From Veillonella sp. CHU740 (lineage in GTDB: Bacteria; Bacillota; Negativicutes; Veillonellales; Veillonellaceae), in NCBI RefSeq assembly GCF_003992055.1, contig NZ_RQVD01000007.1:1-64000 (forward strand): 64,000 nt of DNA, given 5' to 3'. Shown here in pieces: positions 8,113 through 16,695 of the stretch. Within the stretch, counting starts at the first letter, position 1. Each line of letters starts with the position of its first letter. The notes under the pieces are model-generated. The model saw nothing but the letters and a program-made list of their open reading frames with translations. It ran no database searches and was not told where the DNA came from. The position numbers were made by a program, and so were the translations under genes.

Positions 8113-8938
8113 GATATGCCTCATATAATCCTTCTAACATCATCGTGGTCGTTACAGAACCAACGCCACCTGGTACAGGTGTGATAGCCGATGCCACTTC
8201 TTTGGCAGAATCAAAATCTACATCACCTACGGTCTGTCCTTCTAGGTCATTAATGCCTACATCGATAACAACGCAACCTCGTTTCAAAGCAGAGCCAAGG
8301 ACCATATGGGCTTTCCCTACTGCCGCAATGACCACATCTGCTTGGGCTAATTCAGCTTCCAAGTTTTGCGTTCTAGAATGACAAATCGTCACTGTTGCAT
8401 TTCGATCTAGAGCTAATAATGCCACTGGTTTTCCCACCACTTGGCTACGTCCTAGCACGACTACTTTTTTACCCGCTAGATCAATGCCATAATGGTCGAT
8501 GATCGCCATACATGCTTTTGGTGTGCATGGTACATACCCACCTTTGCCAGAGCTCACGAGTCCAATATTATAGGTGGTAAGCCCATCAATATCCTTCGCT
8601 GGATCTAAGGCATCAATCACCGCTTCACTGTCGATATGTTTCGGCATTGGCATCAACGGTAACACACCATAGATACGTTCATCTGTATTGAATCTATGAA
8701 TCACCGCTTCTACCTCTTCTTGGGTAGCTGTTTCCGGCAATTCCACTAATTCAGTATCGAAATTCGCTCCTTTTGCTACCTTTTCCATAAAAGTAGCATA
8801 CATCTTAGCAGCACTATCGTTACCCACTAACAAAATACCTAGTGTAATGGTCACGCCTTGATTGACTAGTACTTGCATTTTCTCTTGTAGCACCGTCTTA
8901 CGAGCCTGTGCTACTGGTTTTCCTAATAATTCTATCAT
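8090..8938 (-). CDS. FolD-like methylene-THF dehydrogenase/cyclohydrolase homolog with altered active site
   Basis: 282 residues with the complete FolD architecture: an N-terminal catalytic domain, KDIDGLT, PCTP, the Rossmann segment VVVLGRSQVVGKP, and ITPVPGGVGSVT near the end. FolD interconverts methylene-, methenyl- and formyl-tetrahydrofolate. However, the catalytic lysine of the YxxxK motif is Met51 here (Y47-A-T-F-M51), and the invariant Gln of the VQLPLP motif is Leu95 (LPLMPMP). The glycine after PCTP is also changed (PCTPKA). These positions are needed for catalysis in studied FolDs, so this may be a divergent paralog with another role. It overlaps hypA, which suggests a link to hydrogenase maturation. 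Confidence 0.85.
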   Translation of the reverse strand: MIELLGKPVAQARKTVLQEKMQVLVNQGVTITLGILLVGNDSAAKMYATFMEKVAKGANFDTELVELPETATQEEVEAVIHRFNTDERIYGVLPLMPMPKHIDSEAVIDALDPAKDIDGLTTYNIGLVSSGKGGYVPCTPKACMAIIDHYGIDLAGKKVVVLGRSQVVGKPVALLALDRNATVTICHSRTQNLEAELAQADVVIAAVGKAHMVLGSALKRGCVVIDVGINDLEGQTVGDVDFDSAKEVASAITPVPGGVGSVTTTMMLEGLYEAYHARNGHR

Positions 8939-9014
8939 GATATCCTCACATTCAGAATTTTTATTACATTAGTATGTTACACCTATCAGAGTATGTGTAA
9001 GCATTCTATCTACA

Positions 9015-11000
9015 TTAACGACTAAAATGAACCGTTATAGATTCTCCTTGTTCTACCGTACTGCCTACGGCTTCATCTTGAGAAATGGCATAGCCCGTGC
9101 CATTGGGCTTGAACGTTAATCCTGCTTCATGCACCCAATCACGGACCTCCCCATAGGCATGTCCCACGAAGTTTGGCACAATGACAGAGCCATCTTTATT
9201 ACGATGCACCGTCAATACCTTAGTTTCAGCTTTTGACTTGTCTTTATCACCGTGTTTACTACGAGTCGGCGAAAGCTTATAGTACCGCACTAATTGTGAC
9301 ATCACATCTTGGAATACAGGAGCCGCAATTTGACTACCATAGTAAGTACCTGCTGGATCATCAATCACAACTAATGCTACAAATTGGGCATCTTCTACCG
9401 GTCCATAACCAATAAAGGACGCAATATAACGACCGTTCAAATAGCCTCCATGTTCAGCATCTAGTTTTTGCGCCGTACCAGTTTTACCAGCAAATTGATA
9501 GCCTTCTACATACGCCTTATGTCCACCACCTTCGGAGACTTCTTTCTCTAAAATATCCGTAATCTGTTTGGCAATACTTTCAGATATCGGTTGACCTTGC
9601 TCCACATCTTGTGCCTCTTTATAAATCGTTCCATCTGGATTGACAATGGATTTGATAATATGAGGTTTCATCATTTTACCGCCATTAGCCAGTGCTCCAA
9701 AGGCTTGTACCATTTGTAACGGAGTCACCGCAATCCCTTGTCCGATGGACATAGTCGCCGTATCTAGTTTACTCATCGTCTTCGGATCAAAAAGGATACC
9801 ATCCCCCTCAGCCGGTAGTTCAATCCCTGTCGCTTTACCAAAACCAAAGCGTTTTACATAATCCGTCAAAATCTCTCCACCTGTAGTCGTACCCAAGTAC
9901 ACCATACCTGTGTTGATGGAATATTTTAGAATATCTAGTAAGCGAACTTTACCACTACCTTTACCGTCCCAGTTTTTTATCGTATGCCCATCGATTAGAA
10001 TGGTGCCCGTATCATTGTACACTGTATCTAGTTGCCACTTTCCAGCTGCCAGAGCGGAGGCGGCAATAATCGGTTTGAACGTAGATCCTGGTTCATAAAT
10101 ACTAACCACTGCATTATTGCGATAGTCTTCAAACTTCAACTTATTAATGTCCTTGGACATTCCCTTGTTCTTATTTGCCATCGCAATAATTTCCCCTGTT
10201 TTAGGGTCCATAATAATCATGGCCGCACTGCTAGCTTTTGTTTCTGCCATAGCCTTATCTAAGGCTTGCTCTGCAATGAACTGCACCGTTGTATCAATGG
10301 TTAGGTTCACCGATTTTTCTTGATTAGGCAAGAATTGAGATTGTACCGATTCAAATACAGGATGTCCTGCCGCATCATTGTAGATACTCACTTTTGTTTC
10401 ATTACTGCGAATCACATCATCTAAGGCCGCTTCTAATCCAGCTTTCCCTTCTGCATCCGCCTGTCCTTCTTCATTAAATCCCACAAAACCAAGTACTTGC
10501 GCTAATAATGTATCGTTCGGATAATAGCGACGACTCTCCTTATGTAATCCAATAAAGTCATACTTAGCTGCTTTCACAGCCGCTTCTACTCCATTGGAGT
10601 TGGGTACATCCAATAATCGATCAATCCACACAAAAGCCGTATCTTCATTGAGTTTCTTGATTATCTCTTCTTTCGAAATCCGCACATAGGGAGCTAGCAC
10701 ATCAGCTACCTCTTCTGGTGACACATTCGCCGCTCGCATCATCGTTGGGTCTGCACTGACAGAGTTAACAGTGACACTCAAGGCTAGTGGGTTCCCATTG
10801 CGGTCATAAATAGTACCACGAGGAGATTGTAACACTCGGTCCGTGATAAACTGATTCGAAAATCGTTTTGAATATGTGATATTATGAATAATTTGTACAT
10901 CTATATATCGGCATAATAAGCCGATAGCTAGTATTAATGTCCAAGTCAAACCCTTTCTAGACGTCAGGGTCAACCGTTTTCGTGCTGCTGGCACATTCAT
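9015..11000 (-). CDS. Class B penicillin-binding protein with PASTA domain (FtsI/SpoVD type)
   Basis: 661 residues: one N-terminal membrane anchor (about 14-32), a PBP dimer domain from RGTIYDRNGNPLA, and a transpeptidase domain. The catalytic SxxK is S306-T-F-K, the SxN is S361-I-N, and KTG is at 506-508. A single C-terminal PASTA domain follows (VIVPNFVGHAYGEVRDW to the end). The enzyme cross-links septal peptidoglycan from outside the cytoplasmic membrane. The start ATG overlaps the cca stop (ATGA type). Position next to cca rather than in a dcw cluster means it could be a second FtsI-like protein; the sequence does not settle whether it is the main divisome enzyme. Confidence 0.92.
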   Translation of the reverse strand: MNVPAARKRLTLTSRKGLTWTLILAIGLLCRYIDVQIIHNITYSKRFSNQFITDRVLQSPRGTIYDRNGNPLALSVTVNSVSADPTMMRAANVSPEEVADVLAPYVRISKEEIIKKLNEDTAFVWIDRLLDVPNSNGVEAAVKAAKYDFIGLHKESRRYYPNDTLLAQVLGFVGFNEEGQADAEGKAGLEAALDDVIRSNETKVSIYNDAAGHPVFESVQSQFLPNQEKSVNLTIDTTVQFIAEQALDKAMAETKASSAAMIIMDPKTGEIIAMANKNKGMSKDINKLKFEDYRNNAVVSIYEPGSTFKPIIAASALAAGKWQLDTVYNDTGTILIDGHTIKNWDGKGSGKVRLLDILKYSINTGMVYLGTTTGGEILTDYVKRFGFGKATGIELPAEGDGILFDPKTMSKLDTATMSIGQGIAVTPLQMVQAFGALANGGKMMKPHIIKSIVNPDGTIYKEAQDVEQGQPISESIAKQITDILEKEVSEGGGHKAYVEGYQFAGKTGTAQKLDAEHGGYLNGRYIASFIGYGPVEDAQFVALVVIDDPAGTYYGSQIAAPVFQDVMSQLVRYYKLSPTRSKHGDKDKSKAETKVLTVHRNKDGSVIVPNFVGHAYGEVRDWVHEAGLTFKPNGTGYAISQDEAVGSTVEQGESITVHFSR

Positions 11001-12451
11001 TCTTTATGCTCCTTTTTCATCAATCGATGATACTTGGCAATACCTGCTTCTTGTAACGCTTCTGGCGTATTGTCAAGATCTCCTCTTTGTACACGTTCCA
11101 ATAAGGTAGTCATTACTTCCTTTGTATAAGGTGCTACCGTTTTAGGAAGGGTACGATGGTATTGTAAATCTTTCGTATGGACAGGCATAGATTTAGCTAT
11201 CCGTACCATGCGCTCTCCATAGACTTGTGAAGGACCTATATCTTTAGTTCCACTACCGGTTACATCTGCGACCCCCAGGGCTGTTAAATATTCCATGGCC
11301 AGCACCAAGTCCGCCGTTTCTCGGAATTGACTTTCACCAGTTTCCTTATGAATCCATTTTCGTAGATCGGCACCGGCATTCGCCACATAAAAATGAAAGC
11401 GCATATGCCGTTCCACTAGCCATACCACCAAGTTCACAAAATCTTTGCCATACCCCAACCGTTCAAGAATTTGGCGCGCCATGGTAGCCCCCACATGATC
11501 GTGGTTATAATCCGTGATACGCCCCTTGTGAAAGCCTCGAACACCGTCCATACCTTTCCCCACATCATGGAGCAAGGCAGCCCATCGCAACACTAGGTTC
11601 GGTGGCACTTGCTGGACCACAGCTAACGTATGATTCCAAGCATCATGAACATGATATTCTGGCGCCTGTGGTAAGTCGACTACGTGCGTTAGCTCTGGCA
11701 GTATAGGAATGCGTCGTGATGTTCCGCCTGTGGTCTGTTGGCAACATTGTTCATGCAAATGGCTTCTTACCAATGCATCTAGGGCTAATGCCACATGGTC
11801 ACTGAGCAGCATTTTTTCTACCTCTGTGCGTACTCGTTCCAAGGACAAGCCCTGCACCCGATACAAATTCGGTGCCACCCCAGTCCACGTGTCTGAATCT
11901 ATAGTGAATCCTAATTGCCCTACAAAGCGGCAGAGTCGAAACATGCGTAATGCATCCTCTTGGAATCGTTTCTTACTGGCTCCAATTGTCCGCAATATAC
12001 CCTTCTGAATATCTTGTAACCCTTGTACTTCGTCTCGAATGTCACCATCCACTGTCATAGCAAGACCATTGATAGTAAAATCTCGTCGCTGTACATCCAC
12101 TAAAAAAGTAGATGGAAAGTCAACAGACACAGGGCGATGGCTATCTTCACCATACTGTTCATTGCGATAGGATGCCACCTCATATTCATACTCTTTCCAA
12201 CGTACCACTACGACACCAAAGGAAACTCCCACCACATTCGTAGTGGTGAATCCAGCTTCCCGCAAAGTATGAATGGTATTCTCTGGCAAGGCCGAGGTAA
12301 CAATATCATAATCATGAGGAATACGGCCCATCTGAATATCTCGTACAGCACCACCTACTATATAAGCTTCGTGCCCTGCTTGCTGCAATGTACGCAGCAC
12401 CAATATAGCCCCTTCATAGACTTCAGTATCCCTATACGCCTTACACTCCAT
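10997..12451 (-). CDS. cca: CCA-adding tRNA nucleotidyltransferase with HD domain
   Basis: About 484 residues. The nucleotidyltransferase head has YIVGGAVRD and the HDYDIV catalytic carboxylates, followed by RRDFTINGLA and the RFQEDALRMFRLCRF nucleotide-recognition region. An HD phosphohydrolase-type domain follows (WAALLHDVGK, H-x-x-H further on). It completes or repairs the 3' CCA of tRNAs. The start is set at ATG 12451, five nt after AAGGTGG; the GTG at 12460 overlaps that site. It lies 10 nt after sdaAA and overlaps the downstream PBP gene by 4 nt. Confidence 0.93.
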   Translation of the reverse strand: MECKAYRDTEVYEGAILVLRTLQQAGHEAYIVGGAVRDIQMGRIPHDYDIVTSALPENTIHTLREAGFTTTNVVGVSFGVVVVRWKEYEYEVASYRNEQYGEDSHRPVSVDFPSTFLVDVQRRDFTINGLAMTVDGDIRDEVQGLQDIQKGILRTIGASKKRFQEDALRMFRLCRFVGQLGFTIDSDTWTGVAPNLYRVQGLSLERVRTEVEKMLLSDHVALALDALVRSHLHEQCCQQTTGGTSRRIPILPELTHVVDLPQAPEYHVHDAWNHTLAVVQQVPPNLVLRWAALLHDVGKGMDGVRGFHKGRITDYNHDHVGATMARQILERLGYGKDFVNLVVWLVERHMRFHFYVANAGADLRKWIHKETGESQFRETADLVLAMEYLTALGVADVTGSGTKDIGPSQVYGERMVRIAKSMPVHTKDLQYHRTLPKTVAPYTKEVMTTLLERVQRGDLDNTPEALQEAGIAKYHRLMKKEHKE

Positions 12452-12461
12452 ATATACCACC

Positions 12462-13337
12462 TTATTTTCGATTTGCTAAGCGATTCGTAATCTCCATCCC
12501 TGTTTTTGTTCTTGCCAACCCGCCTTCACTAGTTTCTCGCAATGCTTCTGGTAACGCTCGTCCAATGGAATCCATAGCGCCGATGACTTCATCTGCTGGA
12601 ATACGACTGCGTAGTCCTGCCATCGCCATTTCTGCAGATGACAATGCATGAACTGCATAAATACCATTCCGCTTCACGCAAGGTACTTCTACTAGCCCCG
12701 CTACAGGATCACAGACTAATCCCAATACATTTTTCATACATAACGTCATAGCTGTAATGATTTCTTCGGTAGTGCCACCCATCATGTCCACAGCACAAGC
12801 TGCTGCCATCGCTGCGGCCGTGCCGACTTCGGCTTGACAACCGCCCACAGCACCTGCTACGCAAGCTTGGTTTGTGACTACATTACCTACCCCAGCCGCT
12901 GCTAGAAATCCGTTGATATAGGCCTCATCATCACAGTTGTATACTTCACCCACTGCTTGCATGACACCTGGTAAAATACCACAGGCACCAGCTGTAGGAC
13001 AGGCTACAATGCGGAACATCTTCGCATTGGCTTCGTTTACAGAAATAGCATACCGCAAGGCGCGGTACGTAAGATCACTCAAAAAGATAGGTTTCCGTTC
13101 GTGCAATTGCTTCGCTTGACCACCAGACATGCCGCTCTTACTTTTTCGTTCATCTTGTAAACCATCTCGAACAGATTCTTTAAAAATTTGAACCCGATAG
13201 AGAATTTCTTTCACCACTTCATCTCGTGTAGAGCCAGTGCCTTCCATTTCTGCGCGCAACACCACTTCGGAAAAGGATATGTTTTCACGATCTGCGAGGC
13301 GCGCAATATCTTCAATTGTATCGTATAAATAACTCAT
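12462..13337 (-). CDS. sdaAA: L-serine dehydratase, iron-sulfur-dependent, alpha subunit
   Basis: 291 residues matching the alpha subunit of the two-chain anaerobic serine dehydratase. Serine is split to pyruvate and ammonia through a [4Fe-4S] cluster. The cysteine regions CPTAGACGILPG, ACVAGAVGGCQAE and LVCDPVAGLVEVPC are all present. The N-terminus (about 1-75) is the usual alpha-subunit extension. It starts 8 nt after sdaAB and both form one complex in the cytoplasm. Confidence 0.96.
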   Translation of the reverse strand: MSYLYDTIEDIARLADRENISFSEVVLRAEMEGTGSTRDEVVKEILYRVQIFKESVRDGLQDERKSKSGMSGGQAKQLHERKPIFLSDLTYRALRYAISVNEANAKMFRIVACPTAGACGILPGVMQAVGEVYNCDDEAYINGFLAAAGVGNVVTNQACVAGAVGGCQAEVGTAAAMAAACAVDMMGGTTEEIITAMTLCMKNVLGLVCDPVAGLVEVPCVKRNGIYAVHALSSAEMAMAGLRSRIPADEVIGAMDSIGRALPEALRETSEGGLARTKTGMEITNRLANRK

Positions 13338-13345
13338 AATCTCCT

Positions 13346-14011
13346 CTATTCCAATGGCTCAAAATACATAACAGAGGAAATGCCCGGCACTTCCTTGATT
13401 TGTTGTAACGCCCTCTCATCTACATCGGAATCTGTAGAAATAAGCATCACTGCTTCTGAGCCTTTCCGTTTTCGGAATACACGCATGCTAGAAATATTGA
13501 CGCTTTCAAGACCTAGAATATGCGTCACCCCAGCAATCACTCCCGGTTGATCCGTATGGAACGCAATAATTTGATGCTCCTCCCCGGTAATGTCTACATC
13601 GATACCATCAATATTGGTGACCGCCACTCGACCACCGCCAAGAGAAGATCCCGTGACAGACATATGCTTGCCATCTTTACCGTACATGTTAAACCGTACC
13701 GTATTGGGATGACCTGCATCGACTTCAGATTCGATAAAAGTATATTGAAAGTTCTCTTGCGCCGCAATTTCCAACGACTCGCGGATACGCGCATCATCTG
13801 CATCCATGCCTAGTAGTCCAGCCACTAAGGCACGATTCGTACCATGTCCTTGATACGTTTTCGCAAAAGAACCATATAATGTCATAGTCACACTGTCAGG
13901 GCGCTCACGAAAAATAGACAAAGCCATCTTTCCCAGGCGCGCCGCCCCCGCTGTATGTGAACTAGATGGACCAATCATAACCGGTCCAATAATATCAAAA
14001 ATACTACTCAA
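13346..14011 (-). CDS. sdaAB: L-serine dehydratase, iron-sulfur-dependent, beta subunit
   Basis: 221 residues: an N-terminal SDH beta domain with GPSSSHTAGAARLG (about 15-28) and a C-terminal ACT domain (from about 148, IIAFHTDQPGVIAGV). It is the regulatory/assembly partner of SdaAA. A full AGGAGGT lies about 14 nt before the start. It is the first gene of the long minus-strand run that reaches the secreted protein at 5604. An intrinsic terminator at 14095-14138 isolates it from hcp transcription. Confidence 0.95.
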   Translation of the reverse strand: MSSIFDIIGPVMIGPSSSHTAGAARLGKMALSIFRERPDSVTMTLYGSFAKTYQGHGTNRALVAGLLGMDADDARIRESLEIAAQENFQYTFIESEVDAGHPNTVRFNMYGKDGKHMSVTGSSLGGGRVAVTNIDGIDVDITGEEHQIIAFHTDQPGVIAGVTHILGLESVNISSMRVFRKRKGSEAVMLISTDSDVDERALQQIKEVPGISSVMYFEPLE

Positions 14012-14094
14012 AGTAGGTACCTCCTATTATCTATGTAGGAATATCTTATGTATTATCTGTACCTTATATCATACCATACATTAGCCCTTCTCGT

Positions 14095-14138
14095 AAAAAA
14101 GAAAAGAACCTGATCTCTCATAAGAGAGACTGGTTCTT
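14095..14138 (-). terminator. Intrinsic terminator or attenuator upstream of sdaAB
   Basis: On the minus strand AAAGAACC and CTCTC pair with their complements around ATAA-type loop sequence. The stem is interrupted by a small internal loop and followed by a T-rich TTTTCTTTTTT run. It lies about 85 nt before the sdaAB start and most simply ends transcription coming from hcp. An attenuator role cannot be excluded. Confidence 0.65.
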
Positions 14139-14189
14139 TGAATCTTTTCATATCATCCCGAACAGCAAACTAAACAAAGCGCAAGTTTG

Positions 14190-14362
14190 CAACTGACAAC
14201 GCCACAAGCATACTCCCTGAGGAACACCGTTACGAGTAGCAGCCTTTGTGGTGCTCCTTTACTGCCTAAATCATACTAACACAAGAAGAGCACGACATGT
14301 TCCGGAACAAACCTACCGCAGGATCAGTTTGCGGAGGAATATGTCGTACTCTTCCAATCCCC
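14190..14362. repeat. Family A palindromic element, copy A3
   Basis: Hairpin arms GAAGAGCACGACATGTTCC (14285-14303) and the near-complement at 14336-14354 surround CAAACCTACCGCAGGATCAG. The left flank GAGTAGCAGCCTTTGTGG is the long form of the element end. It is in tandem with A4, sharing the region around 14360-14400. Confidence 0.75.
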
Positions 14363-14363
14363 T

Positions 14364-14552
14364 GAGGAACGCCATTACGAGTAGCAGCCTTGTGGCGTTC
14401 CTTTACTATCTAAATCACACAAACACAAAAGACCGCAATATGCTCCTGAACAAACCTACCGTAGGATCAGTTTGAGAAAGAGTATGTTACGGTCTTTCTT
14501 TTATCTTATTTAGTTAACACCGCCACAAGGCTACATAGCGAAACAAGAGACG
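14364..14552. repeat. Family A palindromic element, copy A4
   Basis: The left end GAGTAGCAGCCTTGTGGCG (about 14379-14397) is inverted on the right as GTAGCCTTGTGGCGGTG (about 14521-14537, read on the minus strand). The central arms are AAAGACCGCAATATGCTCC (about 14427-14445) and the complement near 14479-14497. The right end stops about 75 nt downstream of the hcp stop codon. Confidence 0.75.
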
Positions 14553-14624
14553 CCCCATGCAATGCAAGGGGCGTTCTTATATTGATAGATTGAAAGGTCG
14601 TAGGATATTGAGGGAAAGAGAGGT

Positions 14625-16190
14625 TTATCCCAAGATCGCTTTCAAATCTTCTTCTGGTGTTGTAATCGGATGTAAGTTGAATTTTTCAACTAAGATGCCA
14701 AGTACTGTGTTGGACAAGAATTTTGGCAAGGATGGTCCGATGTAGATGTTGCGGATGCCTAAAGACAATAATGTTAATAGGATACATACCGCTTTTTGTT
14801 CGTACCAAGACAATACTAATGTCAATGGTAATTCGTTTACGTCACATTCAAAAGCGCCTGCTAATGCTACCGCTACTTGGATTGCAGAGTACGCATCGTT
14901 ACATTGACCCATATCTAGGATACGAGGCAAGCCACCGATTTCACCGATGTTAAGGTCGTTGAAACGATATTTACCACATGCAAGAGTCAATACCATTGTA
15001 TCTTCTGGAGTTTGTTTTACGAAGTCAGTGTAGTAGTTACGGCCTACTTTAGCACCGTCACAACCGCCTACCAAGAAGAAATGTTTGATAGCGCCAGCTT
15101 TCACCGCATCAATTACTTTATCAGCTACGCCAAGTACTGTACCATGGCCGAAACCAGTTGTTACTTCTGTACCGCCGTTGATACCAGTGAATTGTTGTGG
15201 CTCTTTGTAGCCGCCTAATTCAATAGCGCGTTCGATGACTGCAGAGAAATCCTTTGTGCCATCTTCATTGTGTTCCACATGACCGCAGCCATCGAAACCA
15301 ACCATGTCAGTTGTGAAGATATTTTTGATATATGTTTGTTTTGGTGGCATAATGCAGTTTGTTGTGAACAAGAATGCACCTGGAACGCCATCAAATTCTT
15401 TTTGTTGGTTTTGCCATGCAGTACCGAAGTTACCTTTCAATTGAGGGTGTTTTTTCAATTCAGGGTATGCATGACATGGAAGCATTTCACCATGTGTATA
15501 GATGTTAACGCCTTTGCCATCAGTTTGTTCCAATAACATTTTTAGGTCGTGTAAGTCATGGCCTGTTACAACGATGAAAGGACCTGGTTCTACTGTCAAA
15601 GGTACAGTTGTAGGAACTGGAGTACCGTATGTAGTTGTGTTTGCTTTGTCTAACAACGCCATGCAAGCAAGGTTGATGCCACCGAATTCCATCAATAGGC
15701 CTAACCATTCTTCTGCGCTGTGGTCTTTTGCCATTTCAACAAGGCCTTTTACAAACCAAGCATCAACTTCTGGATCATTGTAGCCCAATACTGCTGCATG
15801 CCATGCGTACGCAGCCATACCACGCATACCTAATAACAATGTGGAACGTAAGGAAACGATGTCTTCATGACCTTTCCACAATTCTTCCCAATCAAAGTTA
15901 GGAATGTTCGCATCTAATTTGTTATGCGCATTGTTGATTACATCGATGAACTCTTGTACACGATCTTCAGAGAAGTTTACGTTTGTTACGCACATGAATA
16001 AACCACGTTTTAACAATTGTACGTTTTCTAACGTTACTTCTGTAGCTTGCATTGCACGAGCTAAACCGATCAACGCCGCTGTTAATTCGTCTTGTAAATT
16101 TGCAACTGGTGCTGTTTTACCACACACACCTTGTACTGTACAACCATTTGGTTGCGCTGTTTGTTCACATTGGAAACAGAACATACTCAT
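14625..16190 (-). CDS. hcp: Hydroxylamine reductase (hybrid cluster protein)
   Basis: 521 residues from ATG 16190, which follows AAGGAGG by six nt and gives the canonical N-terminus MSMFCFQCEQTA. The N-terminal cysteines are spaced CX2CX8CX5C, the pattern of strict-anaerobe Hcps holding a [4Fe-4S] cluster. The hybrid-cluster ligand regions are GFDGCGH, LVGGCDGAK and a Cys in LACGKYRFN. The enzyme reduces hydroxylamine to ammonia and in other species also handles nitric oxide. It is transcribed alone. A Crp/Fnr-family regulator lies about 1.3 kb away on the other strand, as HcpR does in other anaerobes. Confidence 0.96.
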   Translation of the reverse strand: MSMFCFQCEQTAQPNGCTVQGVCGKTAPVANLQDELTAALIGLARAMQATEVTLENVQLLKRGLFMCVTNVNFSEDRVQEFIDVINNAHNKLDANIPNFDWEELWKGHEDIVSLRSTLLLGMRGMAAYAWHAAVLGYNDPEVDAWFVKGLVEMAKDHSAEEWLGLLMEFGGINLACMALLDKANTTTYGTPVPTTVPLTVEPGPFIVVTGHDLHDLKMLLEQTDGKGVNIYTHGEMLPCHAYPELKKHPQLKGNFGTAWQNQQKEFDGVPGAFLFTTNCIMPPKQTYIKNIFTTDMVGFDGCGHVEHNEDGTKDFSAVIERAIELGGYKEPQQFTGINGGTEVTTGFGHGTVLGVADKVIDAVKAGAIKHFFLVGGCDGAKVGRNYYTDFVKQTPEDTMVLTLACGKYRFNDLNIGEIGGLPRILDMGQCNDAYSAIQVAVALAGAFECDVNELPLTLVLSWYEQKAVCILLTLLSLGIRNIYIGPSLPKFLSNTVLGILVEKFNLHPITTPEEDLKAILG

Positions 16191-16413
16191 GATAAACCTC
16201 CTTGGGAACTTTGCCCTTAACATGTATACTACAACATACTTTTTGTATTACTTTAGATATCTTACTAGACAATCACTTTCATAGTGAAAGCCCTCTCAAG
16301 GGCAATCTAGCAGTGTCTTGTTATCTATACATGTAGTATAGTATACTGAAAGCAGAAAAAACGTATCCTTGGCTACACTTTAAAAACATTCTGAGAAATG
16401 AAGAGAAAAGTAT
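16191..16413 (-). promoter_or_regulatory. hcp leader/promoter region with short inverted repeats
   Basis: The region between hcp and the Rpn fragment contains GCCCTTGAGAGGGC and TTTCACTATGAAA hairpins (about 16282-16312). Outside these are two related stretches with ATACATGTAGTATA-like sequence at about 16220-16238 and 16325-16340, in opposite orientation. They could be regulator sites for hcp; no clear -35/-10 pair could be chosen. Confidence 0.35.
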
Positions 16414-16623
16414 ATGAGATTTGAAGTTGAAAAAATACGATACAGAAAAGAAGGACTCGCTGCCGGTAGAGCTGACGCTATAGCCGAAGGCAAAGCTGAC
16501 GCTAAAGCCGAAATAGTTCTTGGCATGTTAGAGGATAACTAATCTTTAGAATTGATTTCAAAGTATACGAAGCTAACTGTAGAGCAAATTATAAAAATTG
16601 GTCGAACCCATAGATTGATATAG
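16414..16623 (+). pseudogene. C-terminal fragment of an Rpn-type nuclease gene with internal stop
   Basis: From ATG 16414 the frame encodes about 42 residues (EGKADAKAEIVLGMLEDN), then TAA. It continues in the same frame with SLELISKYTKLTVEQI and ends at TAG 16621-16623. This matches the last 50 residues of the intact gene at 16696-17487, with extra AEGKAD-type repeats. The N-terminal nuclease domain is absent. It is a broken duplicate. Confidence 0.8.
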
Positions 16624-16661
16624 TTACGTAAGAAAGAATAATGTTATATATCTAAAATATA

Positions 16662-16670
16662 TGGTATAAT
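16662..16670 (+). promoter_or_regulatory. Extended -10 promoter for the Rpn gene
   Basis: TGG-TATAAT (16662-16670) forms an extended -10 box about 25 nt before the start codon. The -35 region (TGTTAT, 17 nt upstream) is weak. Confidence 0.55.
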
Positions 16671-16695
16671 TTGAATAAGAGCCGGAGGTGATTCT

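Noticed and set aside
14248-14475. A 75-codon plus-strand frame between hcp and sdaAB
   Set aside because: It is made of two copies of the family A palindrome; its internally repeated amino acid sequence reflects the DNA repeat.
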